NCBI RefSeq assembly: GCF_019711195.1
Contig: NZ_CP081299.1
Span: 6,296,501-6,360,500 of the forward strand
Direction of reading: 5' to 3'
Length of the DNA: 64,000 nt
Source of the DNA: Dyadobacter sp. NIV53
GTDB taxonomy: Bacteria > Bacteroidota > Bacteroidia > Cytophagales > Spirosomataceae
The stretch's first letter is position 1. Each line of letters starts with the position of its first letter. The notes under the pieces were generated by a model. The model ran no database searches, was not told the DNA's origin, and saw only the letters and a program-made list of their open reading frames with translations. The translations under genes and the position numbers were made by a program. Positions 1-7,953 of the stretch are shown one piece after another.

Positions 1-1207
1 CCAGTGCCAGGTGAACATTCTTTTTGGCAGACGGATAATCATTATAAACCTGCATCAGCCGGTCTGTTATTTGTTTTCCTGTCGTTTGCATCACTTCAAA
101 TGTCCAGTCTTTCAATCCAAGGTCATAATACATTTGTCCTTTGATCGTATCCTCCGGCTGGCGGATATAAAAAGCGGGAGTGCCGTTTGCAATCGCAATA
201 ATTGGTGAATGGCACTCAAGGCTTAGTATGGTGTGTGCGTCTCGGTAAAGCGATGCTGCTTCGTCAGGAAGCCAGTATCCATGTTTTACAATAAATGGTT
301 TCACATCTTCCGGTAATGGATTTACCAGAAGTTCATCAATAATATCCACCTGATATGTCATTTCAGGGCATACCACAATTTTATTCCCGGTTTGGCGCAC
401 CCATGCAATCATGGCTTCACGCACCTTCGCGTGGTCCTCTTCTTTATATTTATCGTTAATTGCGTTTACTTCTTTTATGCGCTCCTCAGACCATTTGGTT
501 TTGCCAGTCCTTATTTTATTATAAGGCGTGATGCGCAGCCTTGGTATTACGCAAATAAACTTGCGGGCTTCCAGGTCATTCGCCTTCATGTAGCTTTTTG
601 CTTTGGCATCATCATGGATTTCCAGAGCAAAAGTGGCATCCGGTGCGAAGCGTATGAATTCTCCTTCAATGCCGTTCTTCTTTAAAACAGCAATAGAGGC
701 GGTTTCACGCGTGAAAATAAAAGTAGCTTTCTGAAGTATAGATTTTAACTCAGGGTTGATTTCCTGGATTGTTACCCCAAATATGCCAAAGGGTTTTGTG
801 GTCTGTGCAGCCCAGGCCTGCAGATAATCAGCAGCAAGAACAGCCGGTCCTGATCCGTGTATGAAAAAATCGGCCTCCTGAAATGCTTCCCTCACAGCTT
901 CACTTTGAGGAGTATCGTCGGAAACCGAGCCATGTATGATCCTAACCTCCGGATAATGCCTTTCCAGCATTTTATCCACTATTTCACTTTTATTCTTTTT
1001 CCAGAGAATGATATTTACCTTGGGAAGCCTTTGTTTGATAAGGCCTATCAGGCCGGGTGTGTGTGCAATGTCGCCGATGTTAACGTCTTGCCAGCCGGAA
1101 ACAATAAGTATAGTTGGGTTCGTCTTTTCAGTTACCTTAACAATGGAGGTTGACAATATAGCACCCGTTAAAAGGCCGGCTTGCTGAAGAAAATTTCTAC
1201 GATCCAT
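1..1207 (-). CDS. Polysaccharide pyruvyl transferase-like protein with Tat-type signal (3' end outside window)
   Basis: About 402 codons are visible from an ATG at 1207; the gene runs off the left edge. The N-terminus MDRRNFLQQAG followed by a hydrophobic stretch is a twin-arginine-type signal, so the protein is probably exported folded to the periplasm. The mature part begins with a TILIVSGWQDVNIGD segment; the N-x-GD motif is typical of the polysaccharide pyruvyl transferase fold (PF04230). Further on are FIHGSGP and a C-terminal ECHSPIIAIANGTP segment, which matches the family's R-L/C-H-x-x-I-x-A-x-x-x-G-x-P signature. Family enzymes add ketal pyruvate to sugars, but an exported member cannot easily use phosphoenolpyruvate, so another role is possible. 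It is the only gene of its kind at this edge and is separated by about 760 bases from the next one. The family assignment is fairly sure; the function is not. Confidence 0.7.
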   Translation of the reverse strand, partial: MDRRNFLQQAGLLTGAILSTSIVKVTEKTNPTILIVSGWQDVNIGDIAHTPGLIGLIKQRLPKVNIILWKKNKSEIVDKMLERHYPEVRIIHGSVSDDTPQSEAVREAFQEADFFIHGSGPAVLAADYLQAWAAQTTKPFGIFGVTIQEINPELKSILQKATFIFTRETASIAVLKKNGIEGEFIRFAPDATFALEIHDDAKAKSYMKANDLEARKFICVIPRLRITPYNKIRTGKTKWSEERIKEVNAINDKYKEEDHAKVREAMIAWVRQTGNKIVVCPEMTYQVDIIDELLVNPLPEDVKPFIVKHGYWLPDEAASLYRDAHTILSLECHSPIIAIANGTPAFYIRQPEDTIKGQMYYDLGLKDWTFEVMQTTGKQITDRLMQVYNDYPSAKKNVHLAL

Positions 1208-1969
1208 ATATATTATTGTTAGGTATTTTTAGATCCGGACATTAATTCTAAATATGATCCGGCCTAAATTTTCTAATCTTTAATTGAGTTTTTTTTGATT
1301 CTTATCCCTGTGTTTTAAACCTTGCCCGTTCATTTTAAGTCTGAGGAACATTTCCGGTAATTTCCGGACTGGTTTGTTTAAGTTTATATCTGTTGGACTT
1401 CTCAAAACCGGTCAAAACGCCTGGCTGAGATATTTGATATAAACATCCTTTAATTTTGTTCGAGACAATCAGAATAAAATTCATCCGCAGCTGGAACCAT
1501 GCAGAGTGCAGTACTATTTACAACGAAGACGATCTCTGTCTAATTACAGATTCAGGTATATGCCGACACTAAATAGTTCTACATGAATAAAAACTTTTGT
1601 CTCCGGCAAAATTCTTAAAAGCCTCAAATAGTTGCTAACGCCCATTGTATACGCTACTAACATTTTCCGTTCACGCAGGTTTGGTGCCAGAAGTCAACTC
1701 TATGTCTAAACTAGTAACAGATTGCGATTGTAATTAGCTTGTATATTGTTGTCATATATAATTTTTTTAGTTGTCAAATAAGTGAATTACGTATTAAACA
1801 GTTAAGACAGCTTGATTTTTATCTATGAAAAAATATATTTCCTGCCGGTTTCCGCTTACTTGCAATTACAGATCAATTACAATCCTGACTTAGTCGGCAC
1901 AGATTTAGACCAAACAAATGTGCATAATCGAATAAATTTTTCAAATAGTATTATAATAAGACGGACAAA
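1208..1969. other. Non-coding spacer, AT-rich
   Basis: No open frame with coding character was found on either strand in these ~760 bases. It must hold the promoter of the pyruvyl transferase-like gene (reading left) and the 3' end of the LytTR gene transcript, but I see no clear TAnnTTTG promoter or strong terminator hairpin. Confidence 0.5.
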
Positions 1970-2788
1970 TTAGCCAGTGAAGCGGACATTGTCCATCATT
2001 AGCGGCAAAATTACATCTTCGGTACTCAATCCTTCGACCCATTTGAGGAAATCCGATGCATTTGCTTTACTGATGATAACTGGCTCCGGAGTAGGGGAAT
2101 TGACACCGATAAGAAGCTTCCTTCCAAAGTATTGCTGGATGTTGCTTACCGCTTTACGATGTACGATAAACTGCCTGTTGGCACGGAAGAAATCCTTGGG
2201 ATTTAGCGTGGAAAATATGTTATTAAGCGTGTCACGCGTTTCATACTGACCATTTTGCGTGTGTACAGTAACCTGATAGTTATTGTAATAAATGAAATCT
2301 ACCTGATCCAAATTGATCGGAATGATTTTATCCTGGTAGTAAACCAGCAGCGAGCTCTTGTAATTACTGGTATAACCTCCTGTATAACTAATTCGCTTGC
2401 TGTAAGAAGAATTTACTTCTGCGAACAGCTCTTTTAGCTGTGTGAATTTTCTAAGGCTCTTATTCAGCCTTACATTGTCAATAGGCTTTATCAAATAATC
2501 GATTCCGTTATTTTCAAAAGCTTCCAGAGCGTATTCATGATAGGAAGTGCAAAAAATGACGGGAGCCGCGATCGGGAAATCTTCGAATATGTCAAAACCC
2601 GGTCCATCGGCCAATTGAATGTCACAGAAGATCAGTTGCGGCATTTTGTTTTTTAACAGCCATACCCTCGCGTTCATTATAGAACTAAAAATACCACAGA
2701 CTTTAAATCCAGTTGCTGTTTGTTCGATCATTTGCTTCAGCAATTCTGCTTCTGACAAATTTTCTTCAATAATCAATACTTCAGTCAT
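1970..2788 (-). CDS. LytTR-family response regulator (AlgR/LytR type)
   Basis: A two-domain transcription regulator of 272 residues if started at the internal ATG (2788); a longer frame reaches 2824 but adds a non-family stretch. The receiver domain (residues 1-~120) starts MTEVLIIEE, has the phospho-acceptor aspartate in LIFCDIQLADG (about D56), the conserved T/S in FCTSYHEYA and the lysine in YLIKPID. The C-terminal LytTR DNA-binding domain (from about residue 155) contains KIIPINLDQVDFIYYNNYQ and the DFFRANRQFIVH segment. These regulators normally pair with a 7TM or HisKA-like sensor kinase, but none lies beside it, so it is an orphan here. Its location next to lyase and polysaccharide genes makes these plausible targets, which is inference only. 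Confidence 0.85.
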   Translation of the reverse strand: MTEVLIIEENLSEAELLKQMIEQTATGFKVCGIFSSIMNARVWLLKNKMPQLIFCDIQLADGPGFDIFEDFPIAAPVIFCTSYHEYALEAFENNGIDYLIKPIDNVRLNKSLRKFTQLKELFAEVNSSYSKRISYTGGYTSNYKSSLLVYYQDKIIPINLDQVDFIYYNNYQVTVHTQNGQYETRDTLNNIFSTLNPKDFFRANRQFIVHRKAVSNIQQYFGRKLLIGVNSPTPEPVIISKANASDFLKWVEGLSTEDVILPLMMDNVRFTG

Positions 2789-3791
2789 AACGAAGAGTTT
2801 TAGAACTAGTATGCCGGGGTTCATTCGACTATACCAGTGAATATGAATTTTTGTTGAGTTTAAATGCTTTCAGTGTGTGTGACCTGTCTAAAATGTCCGC
2901 TGCGCTTTGCAAACCGAACTATTAACTCAGGATTCCGTCTTGATTTCTTAAAATATCTTTAAACAATTCGAAGATATTTTAATTTAGTTTTGATGAAGGG
3001 TATGCCCTTGTCGCTTATTGTCTTACGGGCAATACAAAGAAAGTTAATCCTTTTTTAAACTCTAAAAATTTGGGGTGCAACACCTATATTTTGGGGTATA
3101 AGTCAGTCTTGTGAGATAAAGGCTTAAAATCAATTTTTATTTTAAAAAAAATGCCTTTTTCAAACTACTTGTAAAAAATAGTTTGATGGAATTATTTACA
3201 AAAAATATCGGTAAAATACAAAATCGAATTAATGGTATTAATCAGGATAATTATATTGATGACAAGAAGTCGAAGCAAAATGGAAGCTTGTTTGATTTTG
3301 GATTATTAGTAGCTGTTTATTCACTATGAAATAACTCTAAGGGGCTTATCAATCTTGTTTGGGCCTTACAGATATAAAATTGATTGTTTTACTTACCTGA
3401 GATTACAAAACTCAGCAATGTGTCGTATATAGTTCAGGCAAAGTTTTAATTTAATCACTGACAAATACAAAATCGGTTTTGCAGTGAACGAAATGTGTTT
3501 TTATAAAAATGCCAAGATTTTATAATGAAACATTGAGATTTAAAATACATTATTTCTGGAATGATCAGAAAAACTTACTGGTTTGTGCAGGTGCATTTTT
3601 TATTAATAAAATGGGAAGGATTAAAACTGAAAATCTGCCTTTCTATTGAAACTCCGGCTGGCGGGTCATCCAATAAAAAGACAGATTTGATTTTAGCCTG
3701 GCACAAGCCTGCTGCTACTCGTAGATATAGAGCTTACATATTTCTGATGTTAAAAATGTGGGAAGAACTAACTAAATCTAATGGGGAGGAA
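2789..3791. other. Non-coding spacer (~1 kb) with one inverted repeat
   Basis: About 1 kb separates the regulator from the first T9SS-sorted protein gene. An 81-codon plus-strand frame (3561-3806) has no recognisable family, biased composition and overlaps the gene on the other strand, so I do not call it. The sequence includes a near-perfect 18-base inverted repeat (listed separately) and two TTTGGGGT words at about 3069 and 3092. No convincing promoter or RNA gene was seen. Confidence 0.45.
3631..3688. repeat. Inverted repeat / hairpin, 18-base arms
   Basis: Left arm 3631-3648 and right arm 3671-3688 are complementary at 16 of 18 positions around a 22-base loop. There is no long T-tract, so it is not a classical terminator. 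It lies about 100 bases downstream of the 3' end of the T9SS-sorted protein gene and could protect or end that transcript. Confidence 0.5.
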
Positions 3792-4445
3792 TTATCTCAC
3801 CAGTAATTTTTTGGAATACTGGGAATCTTTTTCACTGATTTTGACGAAATACATTCCGGAGGATAGTTGTGGAATGGCAACTGTTTGTTGTTTGTCTTTG
3901 AGGGTAAAGCTTTGCTGATTGATGACACGTCCAAGACCGTCGAATAAGGATACCTGAATTTCTTTTCCATTTTCAAAATCATCCAGTCCCAGTGTAATTT
4001 GTTGGCTGGTGCTAACAATTGGATTAGGATATACCGAGAAATCTTTTGCAACAGGTTTCACTTCGGCGGTAACCGGTGCAATGATCGTTTCTTTCTTTTT
4101 GCTTTCGGCCTGACGGATTGGATCAATTATAAAAACCAAACGGCTGCCTGCATGTAAGGATGAATCGTTCTTATTAATATTTTCTCCTTTGAAAAGAACA
4201 CTGTTATTGGCAATACTACGGATAGAGAATTTTCCGTCTGAGCTGTAATCCAGATTATCCGCCGGTGCGTCATGAACATCTGTAAAAAGATACATGCGTT
4301 TAAGATTGGCCTGCCAGTTGGTTTTTGCGGGACGCACAGTTTTGGCTTGCTGAGCATACGAAACTGAGAACAAAACTGATAGAAATAAGACAAGGGAGTA
4401 CCGTAGAACAACTGATGAAGTTCTTGCTGAAATTGAAAAACGCAT
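3792..4445 (-). CDS. Small T9SS-sorted secreted protein (copy A), unknown N-terminal domain
   Basis: 217 residues. The N-terminus has a Sec signal peptide (hydrophobic run ending SVSYAQQ). Residues ~35-110 form an unrecognised domain beginning TNWQANLKRMYLFTD. The C-terminal ~80 residues are a type A T9SS sorting domain: FSVYPNPIVS, then the SLFDGLGRVI and SSGMYFVKI motifs and the final KKLLVR. The protein is therefore expected to cross the outer membrane by T9SS and be attached or released there. It follows the lyase gene 4537-6858 by 91 bases on the same strand, so the two are probably co-transcribed. A close paralogue (7219-7878) occupies the same position behind the second lyase. I do not recognise the N-terminal domain; a lyase partner or glycan-binding role is inference. 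Confidence 0.8.
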   Translation of the reverse strand: MRFSISARTSSVVLRYSLVLFLSVLFSVSYAQQAKTVRPAKTNWQANLKRMYLFTDVHDAPADNLDYSSDGKFSIRSIANNSVLFKGENINKNDSSLHAGSRLVFIIDPIRQAESKKKETIIAPVTAEVKPVAKDFSVYPNPIVSTSQQITLGLDDFENGKEIQVSLFDGLGRVINQQSFTLKDKQQTVAIPQLSSGMYFVKISEKDSQYSKKLLVR

Positions 4446-4536
4446 GGTTGAAAAATGATAAATTGGTGAATTAGTAATTTTAGTTATTTCTCTCAGCCCG
4501 TATGGAGAGGAGGATTTAATGCTTTACTGAAATTTC

Positions 4537-6858
4537 TTAAACAATTAATAATGGATTGGTGATGCGCGATATCAGGGATTCGGTTGTACTGAGTTCCATG
4601 TTCGCGTAGTCAACCATAAGAGTTTCTACTGATTTGGTCCGGTAAATACCGAATTTCCAATAAGGTCCGACGGTGTCATTATTTCCCATTCCAATGTTGA
4701 TCAGATTTAATTTTTCTACGCCGTTTTCCCACCATTGTAACTGACCGTTGGTATGATGAAACCGGATCCTCATTACGTTTCTGACCCATACACCCCGTTG
4801 CAATTTGCCAGTATAACGTATTACGCCAGCTAAGTTTTTTGTTGCGATCTTGTCTGTGTTGGCACAAGTTGTAATTGACAAGTTATCTTCTCCAACAAAT
4901 CGGAATGTTAATACCGGTACAGATGCTGCATCACCTGCGTCTTCAGTAGCGTGGAACTGTCCAAAGTGGCAAAATTTTGAGGTAACAGCATCACCAGGAG
5001 CAACTTTTACAGCGTAAGACAACCAGATGTCCTGGTTAAACGGCATCTTGTCAAGTGAATATAATTCCGACCGTTCTTTGTCTTTGCCAGCATCGCTTGA
5101 CCATTGATCACCGGAATTCAGTTGAAATTTGTATTGCTGACATGATTTGTTTTTAGCCAGGCTTACAGAATAATCTTTATTCGGGCTTTGTACGCGGTAA
5201 TCGTTTCCGAATATGTTAAGCTTTGTTGTGCTCAGGCCAGCATTTTTATAATCAGCCGGGAACATTGTTTGCGAAATGTCTTCTTTCTGATCCCTGGTTG
5301 TTCCTGATGACCAGAAGCTGCCAGTCTGTAACTCATATCTTGAAGTTGGTACAATGTAGTTGTTCGAAACATTATCAACCCAGGTACCTCCGTTGGTTCT
5401 CTGAATCATGATATCATTTGACGAAGGGATCGGTGGCAGAAGAGCACAATTTTCTGCACTGCGCGTTACCGGTACTTTTTCGGTAGGGATATAGCTGCTG
5501 GCGTAAGTACCGGCTTCAAGCTGTGGGCCCCACACATATATTCCGTATGCACCGTTTCCTTTGTATGCTCTTTCGTTTTCGTTTATTTCTACTCCAACAC
5601 TTGTATCCATTTCTGCGGTTGAAGCTACGAGTGTGGCACTGTAACGGCACCATCCGTTTCCAATCCGTTCAATATTTGTGGACTGATAGGCTGGATTCAC
5701 ACTTCTGCTCACAGATCCATCGCTCAGGTCAAAATGAACCGTTGCACCACCAATGTTGAAATATGCCCATTTACGTTCAGCCGGGCGGATGTAAATGCTG
5801 AATGTATAAACCTGGCCAACTATTACTGCCGGTTTGATCGCCGGGCGGATATAATGTGAATTGGATGTAGTGTCCTCAACAAGTTTAATTGCTTTACTGA
5901 TACCATTAGGCGATAGGAATTTCTCATTTTGAACCTCTACGTTACGAATCAGCCAGATAGAACTGTCGCTGAAATTTTCTGATTGTTTTAAAATATTGGT
6001 TGCAGCCGGCTCTACCATGAGCCCTTTAAGTTCCAGAGTATCTGGATCGTAAGTATAACGTGGTTCTGCATATGGTTTATTGGTTGTCAACTTATAATCT
6101 GATGCTACCGGTGCTGCTTCAAACTGAGCTCCCCAGCTGTATATATAATTGGAATCACTTCCTGCATAACTGTAATTGTATGAATCATCTACGATGTATA
6201 TGTTAGAACCGGATATTGTACTCAGATCAGGAATTGCTGTAAGAACAACTCTCCACCAGCCATTGCCTTCATCTGTTATCGAAGATTTTACAACATTCGA
6301 TGTGATAGAAGAAATTGTACCCGTTACCAGATCGACATTCAGCTTTGGATTGCCACCTGTGTAACTCGAAGAATTGGACAACCCGATCCTTACCTTTGAG
6401 CGTGTACCTGCTTTTAAGTATATACTGAATGTTTGTGGTGCACCTTTTATTACTGTAAGTCCTTTACTTAAGCGATGCTCTCCAAGGCTGCCCGTTTCTG
6501 AAAGCATGTTGGTAGTACGGCTGCCATCCGGAGCAATAATATCACTTGCAGTTGTTACAACGGTTCCTGCTTTAACCCAGCTTGAATTGGCAAATTCCTG
6601 ACTATATGTAAAAGAATTCTGACTTGTATATTTTAAGAAACCATTAGAATTGTAATAGGATGCAGCAGAAGAACGAGTCAGGGAGATATTTTCCATGTCT
6701 TCCAAAACACTTGCAGCATCGAAATTCTTTACTGGTTGTAGTTTTTTAAAAAGCTTTGATTTAGCTTCGGCACTTTTAGGAATAATAAACTGCGGAATCG
6801 CCATTAGCATAACACCAGCCATGGAAGATTTTTTAAGGAAGTCTCGTCTTGTGTTCAT
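4537..6858 (-). CDS. Secreted polysaccharide lyase (heparin lyase I-like), phage-tail-like binding modules, copy A
   Basis: 773 residues. MNTRRDFLKKSS plus a hydrophobic stretch is a Tat-type signal. Two homologous modules follow (about 75-265 and 285-460). Each has an asparagine/tyrosine start (SFTYSQEFANSSW), an APDGSRTTNML segment, TFSIYLKAG and EGNGWWRVVLT. The second ends ASSYIPTEKVPVTRSAE, wording well known from phage tail-fibre/head-spike carbohydrate-binding domains. The C-terminal ~260 residues match the polysaccharide lyase family of heparin lyase I fold (PF14099): SDAGKDKERSELYSLDK, FCHFGQFHATED, RIRFHHTNGQLQWWENG and GPYWKFGIYRT. The expected reaction is beta-elimination on a uronic-acid-containing polymer, outside the cytoplasm. 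There is no T9SS tail of its own; the following small gene has one. It is a tandem paralogue of 7954-10281. Confidence 0.82.
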   Translation of the reverse strand: MNTRRDFLKKSSMAGVMLMAIPQFIIPKSAEAKSKLFKKLQPVKNFDAASVLEDMENISLTRSSAASYYNSNGFLKYTSQNSFTYSQEFANSSWVKAGTVVTTASDIIAPDGSRTTNMLSETGSLGEHRLSKGLTVIKGAPQTFSIYLKAGTRSKVRIGLSNSSSYTGGNPKLNVDLVTGTISSITSNVVKSSITDEGNGWWRVVLTAIPDLSTISGSNIYIVDDSYNYSYAGSDSNYIYSWGAQFEAAPVASDYKLTTNKPYAEPRYTYDPDTLELKGLMVEPAATNILKQSENFSDSSIWLIRNVEVQNEKFLSPNGISKAIKLVEDTTSNSHYIRPAIKPAVIVGQVYTFSIYIRPAERKWAYFNIGGATVHFDLSDGSVSRSVNPAYQSTNIERIGNGWCRYSATLVASTAEMDTSVGVEINENERAYKGNGAYGIYVWGPQLEAGTYASSYIPTEKVPVTRSAENCALLPPIPSSNDIMIQRTNGGTWVDNVSNNYIVPTSRYELQTGSFWSSGTTRDQKEDISQTMFPADYKNAGLSTTKLNIFGNDYRVQSPNKDYSVSLAKNKSCQQYKFQLNSGDQWSSDAGKDKERSELYSLDKMPFNQDIWLSYAVKVAPGDAVTSKFCHFGQFHATEDAGDAASVPVLTFRFVGEDNLSITTCANTDKIATKNLAGVIRYTGKLQRGVWVRNVMRIRFHHTNGQLQWWENGVEKLNLINIGMGNNDTVGPYWKFGIYRTKSVETLMVDYANMELSTTESLISRITNPLLIV

Positions 6859-7137
6859 GATATTTAAAATTAAGTGTGATTATTTAAATATTTATTATTA
6901 CTACAAATGAATATAATTACTTGTTGTTTCATTGTAGTATACAAATGTAGCTATTTGTAGTAATACTATTACGTTATTATGTAATTATTTTTTAATTATT
7001 TTTTCTGGATTGGGATATTTACAGGAAAAAGTGCCTTCACAGCGTTTAAATGGCATAGGTAGTAAAAAAATATTTTTTCAATTTGTACTACTACAAACAG
7101 TTTTGTAGTAGTTATTTGTAGAAATAAATAAAAAAAA
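6859..7137. promoter_or_regulatory. Upstream region of lyase A with clustered TTTGTAGTA-type inverted repeats
   Basis: The spacer upstream of lyase A repeats the word TTTGTAGTA or its complement at least five times: 6899-6908, 6931-6946, 6953-6961, 7087-7097 and 7102-7112. The last two form a perfect 11-base inverted repeat (ACTACTACAAA and complement) around a 4-base loop, and a further TTTGTAG lies at 7114-7120. Repeated dyads at this position suggest an operator for a dedicated regulator. The same words are not seen upstream of lyase B. Confidence 0.45.
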
Positions 7138-7176
7138 GAGCCGTCCTGATTTCTTTTGTAGAAATCGGGACGACTC
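7138..7176 (-). terminator. Rho-independent terminator behind T9SS protein copy B
   Basis: A 16-base stem (7138-7153 with 7161-7176, one wobble and one mismatch) with a 7-base loop. On the minus strand it is followed directly by a run of eight T (the A run at 7130-7137). It lies 43 bases past the stop of the gene ending at 7219 and separates module B from module A, implying that the two modules are separate transcription units. Confidence 0.85.
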
Positions 7177-7218
7177 TTTAAAATGGTAGTTCAGGCTATC
7201 CTGAAAAGGTCTTACCTG

Positions 7219-7878
7219 TTATTTCACAAGTAATTTTTTTGAATACTGCTTATTATTTTCATTGATTTTAATGAAATACATTCCGCTGGACAATTTTGGA
7301 ATAGCAACCGACTGCTGATTTTCCCGCGGAGTAAAACTTTGCTGGTTCAGTACCCTTCCTTGTCCGTCATATAAGGACATTTGAATTTCTGCTCCATCTT
7401 CGAAGCTGCCAAGGCTTACCGTAATTTCCCTTTGTGTATTATCAATCGGGTTAGGAAATACTGAAAATTCCTTTGGAAGTTCATTGATTTCCCGTTTCAC
7501 TTCAACCACGCTATCTTCTTCGGTAGCTTGGGTTCTGCCAGCCGGATCAACTACGAAAATTGAATGGTTGGTAATTGTCACAGCGTTATCTTCCTTTTTG
7601 TTCAGATTTTCACCAGAAAATATCACTTTGTTGCTTGCCGTACTACGGATCGAAAATTTACCTTCGGCGGTGTAGTCAAAACGACTATCATTTTCTTCTT
7701 TTATATCTGTGAACAAAAATATTCTTTTCAGATTCGCCTGCCAGTTTGATTTAACAGCGCGCGGCGTTTTCGCATCCTGGGCATTACAAACATTTGAAAA
7801 AGTGGTTAGTAGCAGGAGTAAGGCGCACGGCAATAAAAATGCCGGTATTCTAATCTTAAGTGGAAGTAGAAGTAACAT
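7219..7878 (-). CDS. Small T9SS-sorted secreted protein (copy B), unknown N-terminal domain
   Basis: 219 residues and a clear paralogue of 3792-4445. The signal peptide (LLLLTTFSNVCNAQ) is followed by the shared unknown domain starting SNWQANLKRIFLFTD. A short acidic linker with VVEVKREINEL then precedes the type A T9SS sorting domain: FSVFPNPIDN, SLYDGQGRVL, SSGMYFIKI and terminal KKLLVK. It starts 75 bases after the stop of lyase B and ends just before a strong terminator, so lyase B and this gene form a two-gene operon. Function of the N-terminal domain is unknown. Confidence 0.8.
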   Translation of the reverse strand: MLLLLPLKIRIPAFLLPCALLLLLTTFSNVCNAQDAKTPRAVKSNWQANLKRIFLFTDIKEENDSRFDYTAEGKFSIRSTASNKVIFSGENLNKKEDNAVTITNHSIFVVDPAGRTQATEEDSVVEVKREINELPKEFSVFPNPIDNTQREITVSLGSFEDGAEIQMSLYDGQGRVLNQQSFTPRENQQSVAIPKLSSGMYFIKINENNKQYSKKLLVK

Positions 7879-7953
7879 AATTTAATAGATAAAAGTGAGT
7901 CAGCTGAGTTTGAGAATATACATCCGGATTTGTTTCCGGTTAATAAGAATGGA

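Noticed and set aside
392..1153. Several plus-strand frames of 60-100 codons at the left edge
   Set aside because: They lie opposite the pyruvyl transferase-like gene, which has clear motifs; they are antisense shadows.
3061..3105. Two TTTGGGGT words about 23 bases apart
   Set aside because: Too short to separate from chance and not matching a known operator.
3561..3806. 81-codon plus-strand frame
   Set aside because: No family, overlaps the 3' end of a clear gene on the other strand, and includes the 18-base inverted repeat; probably chance.
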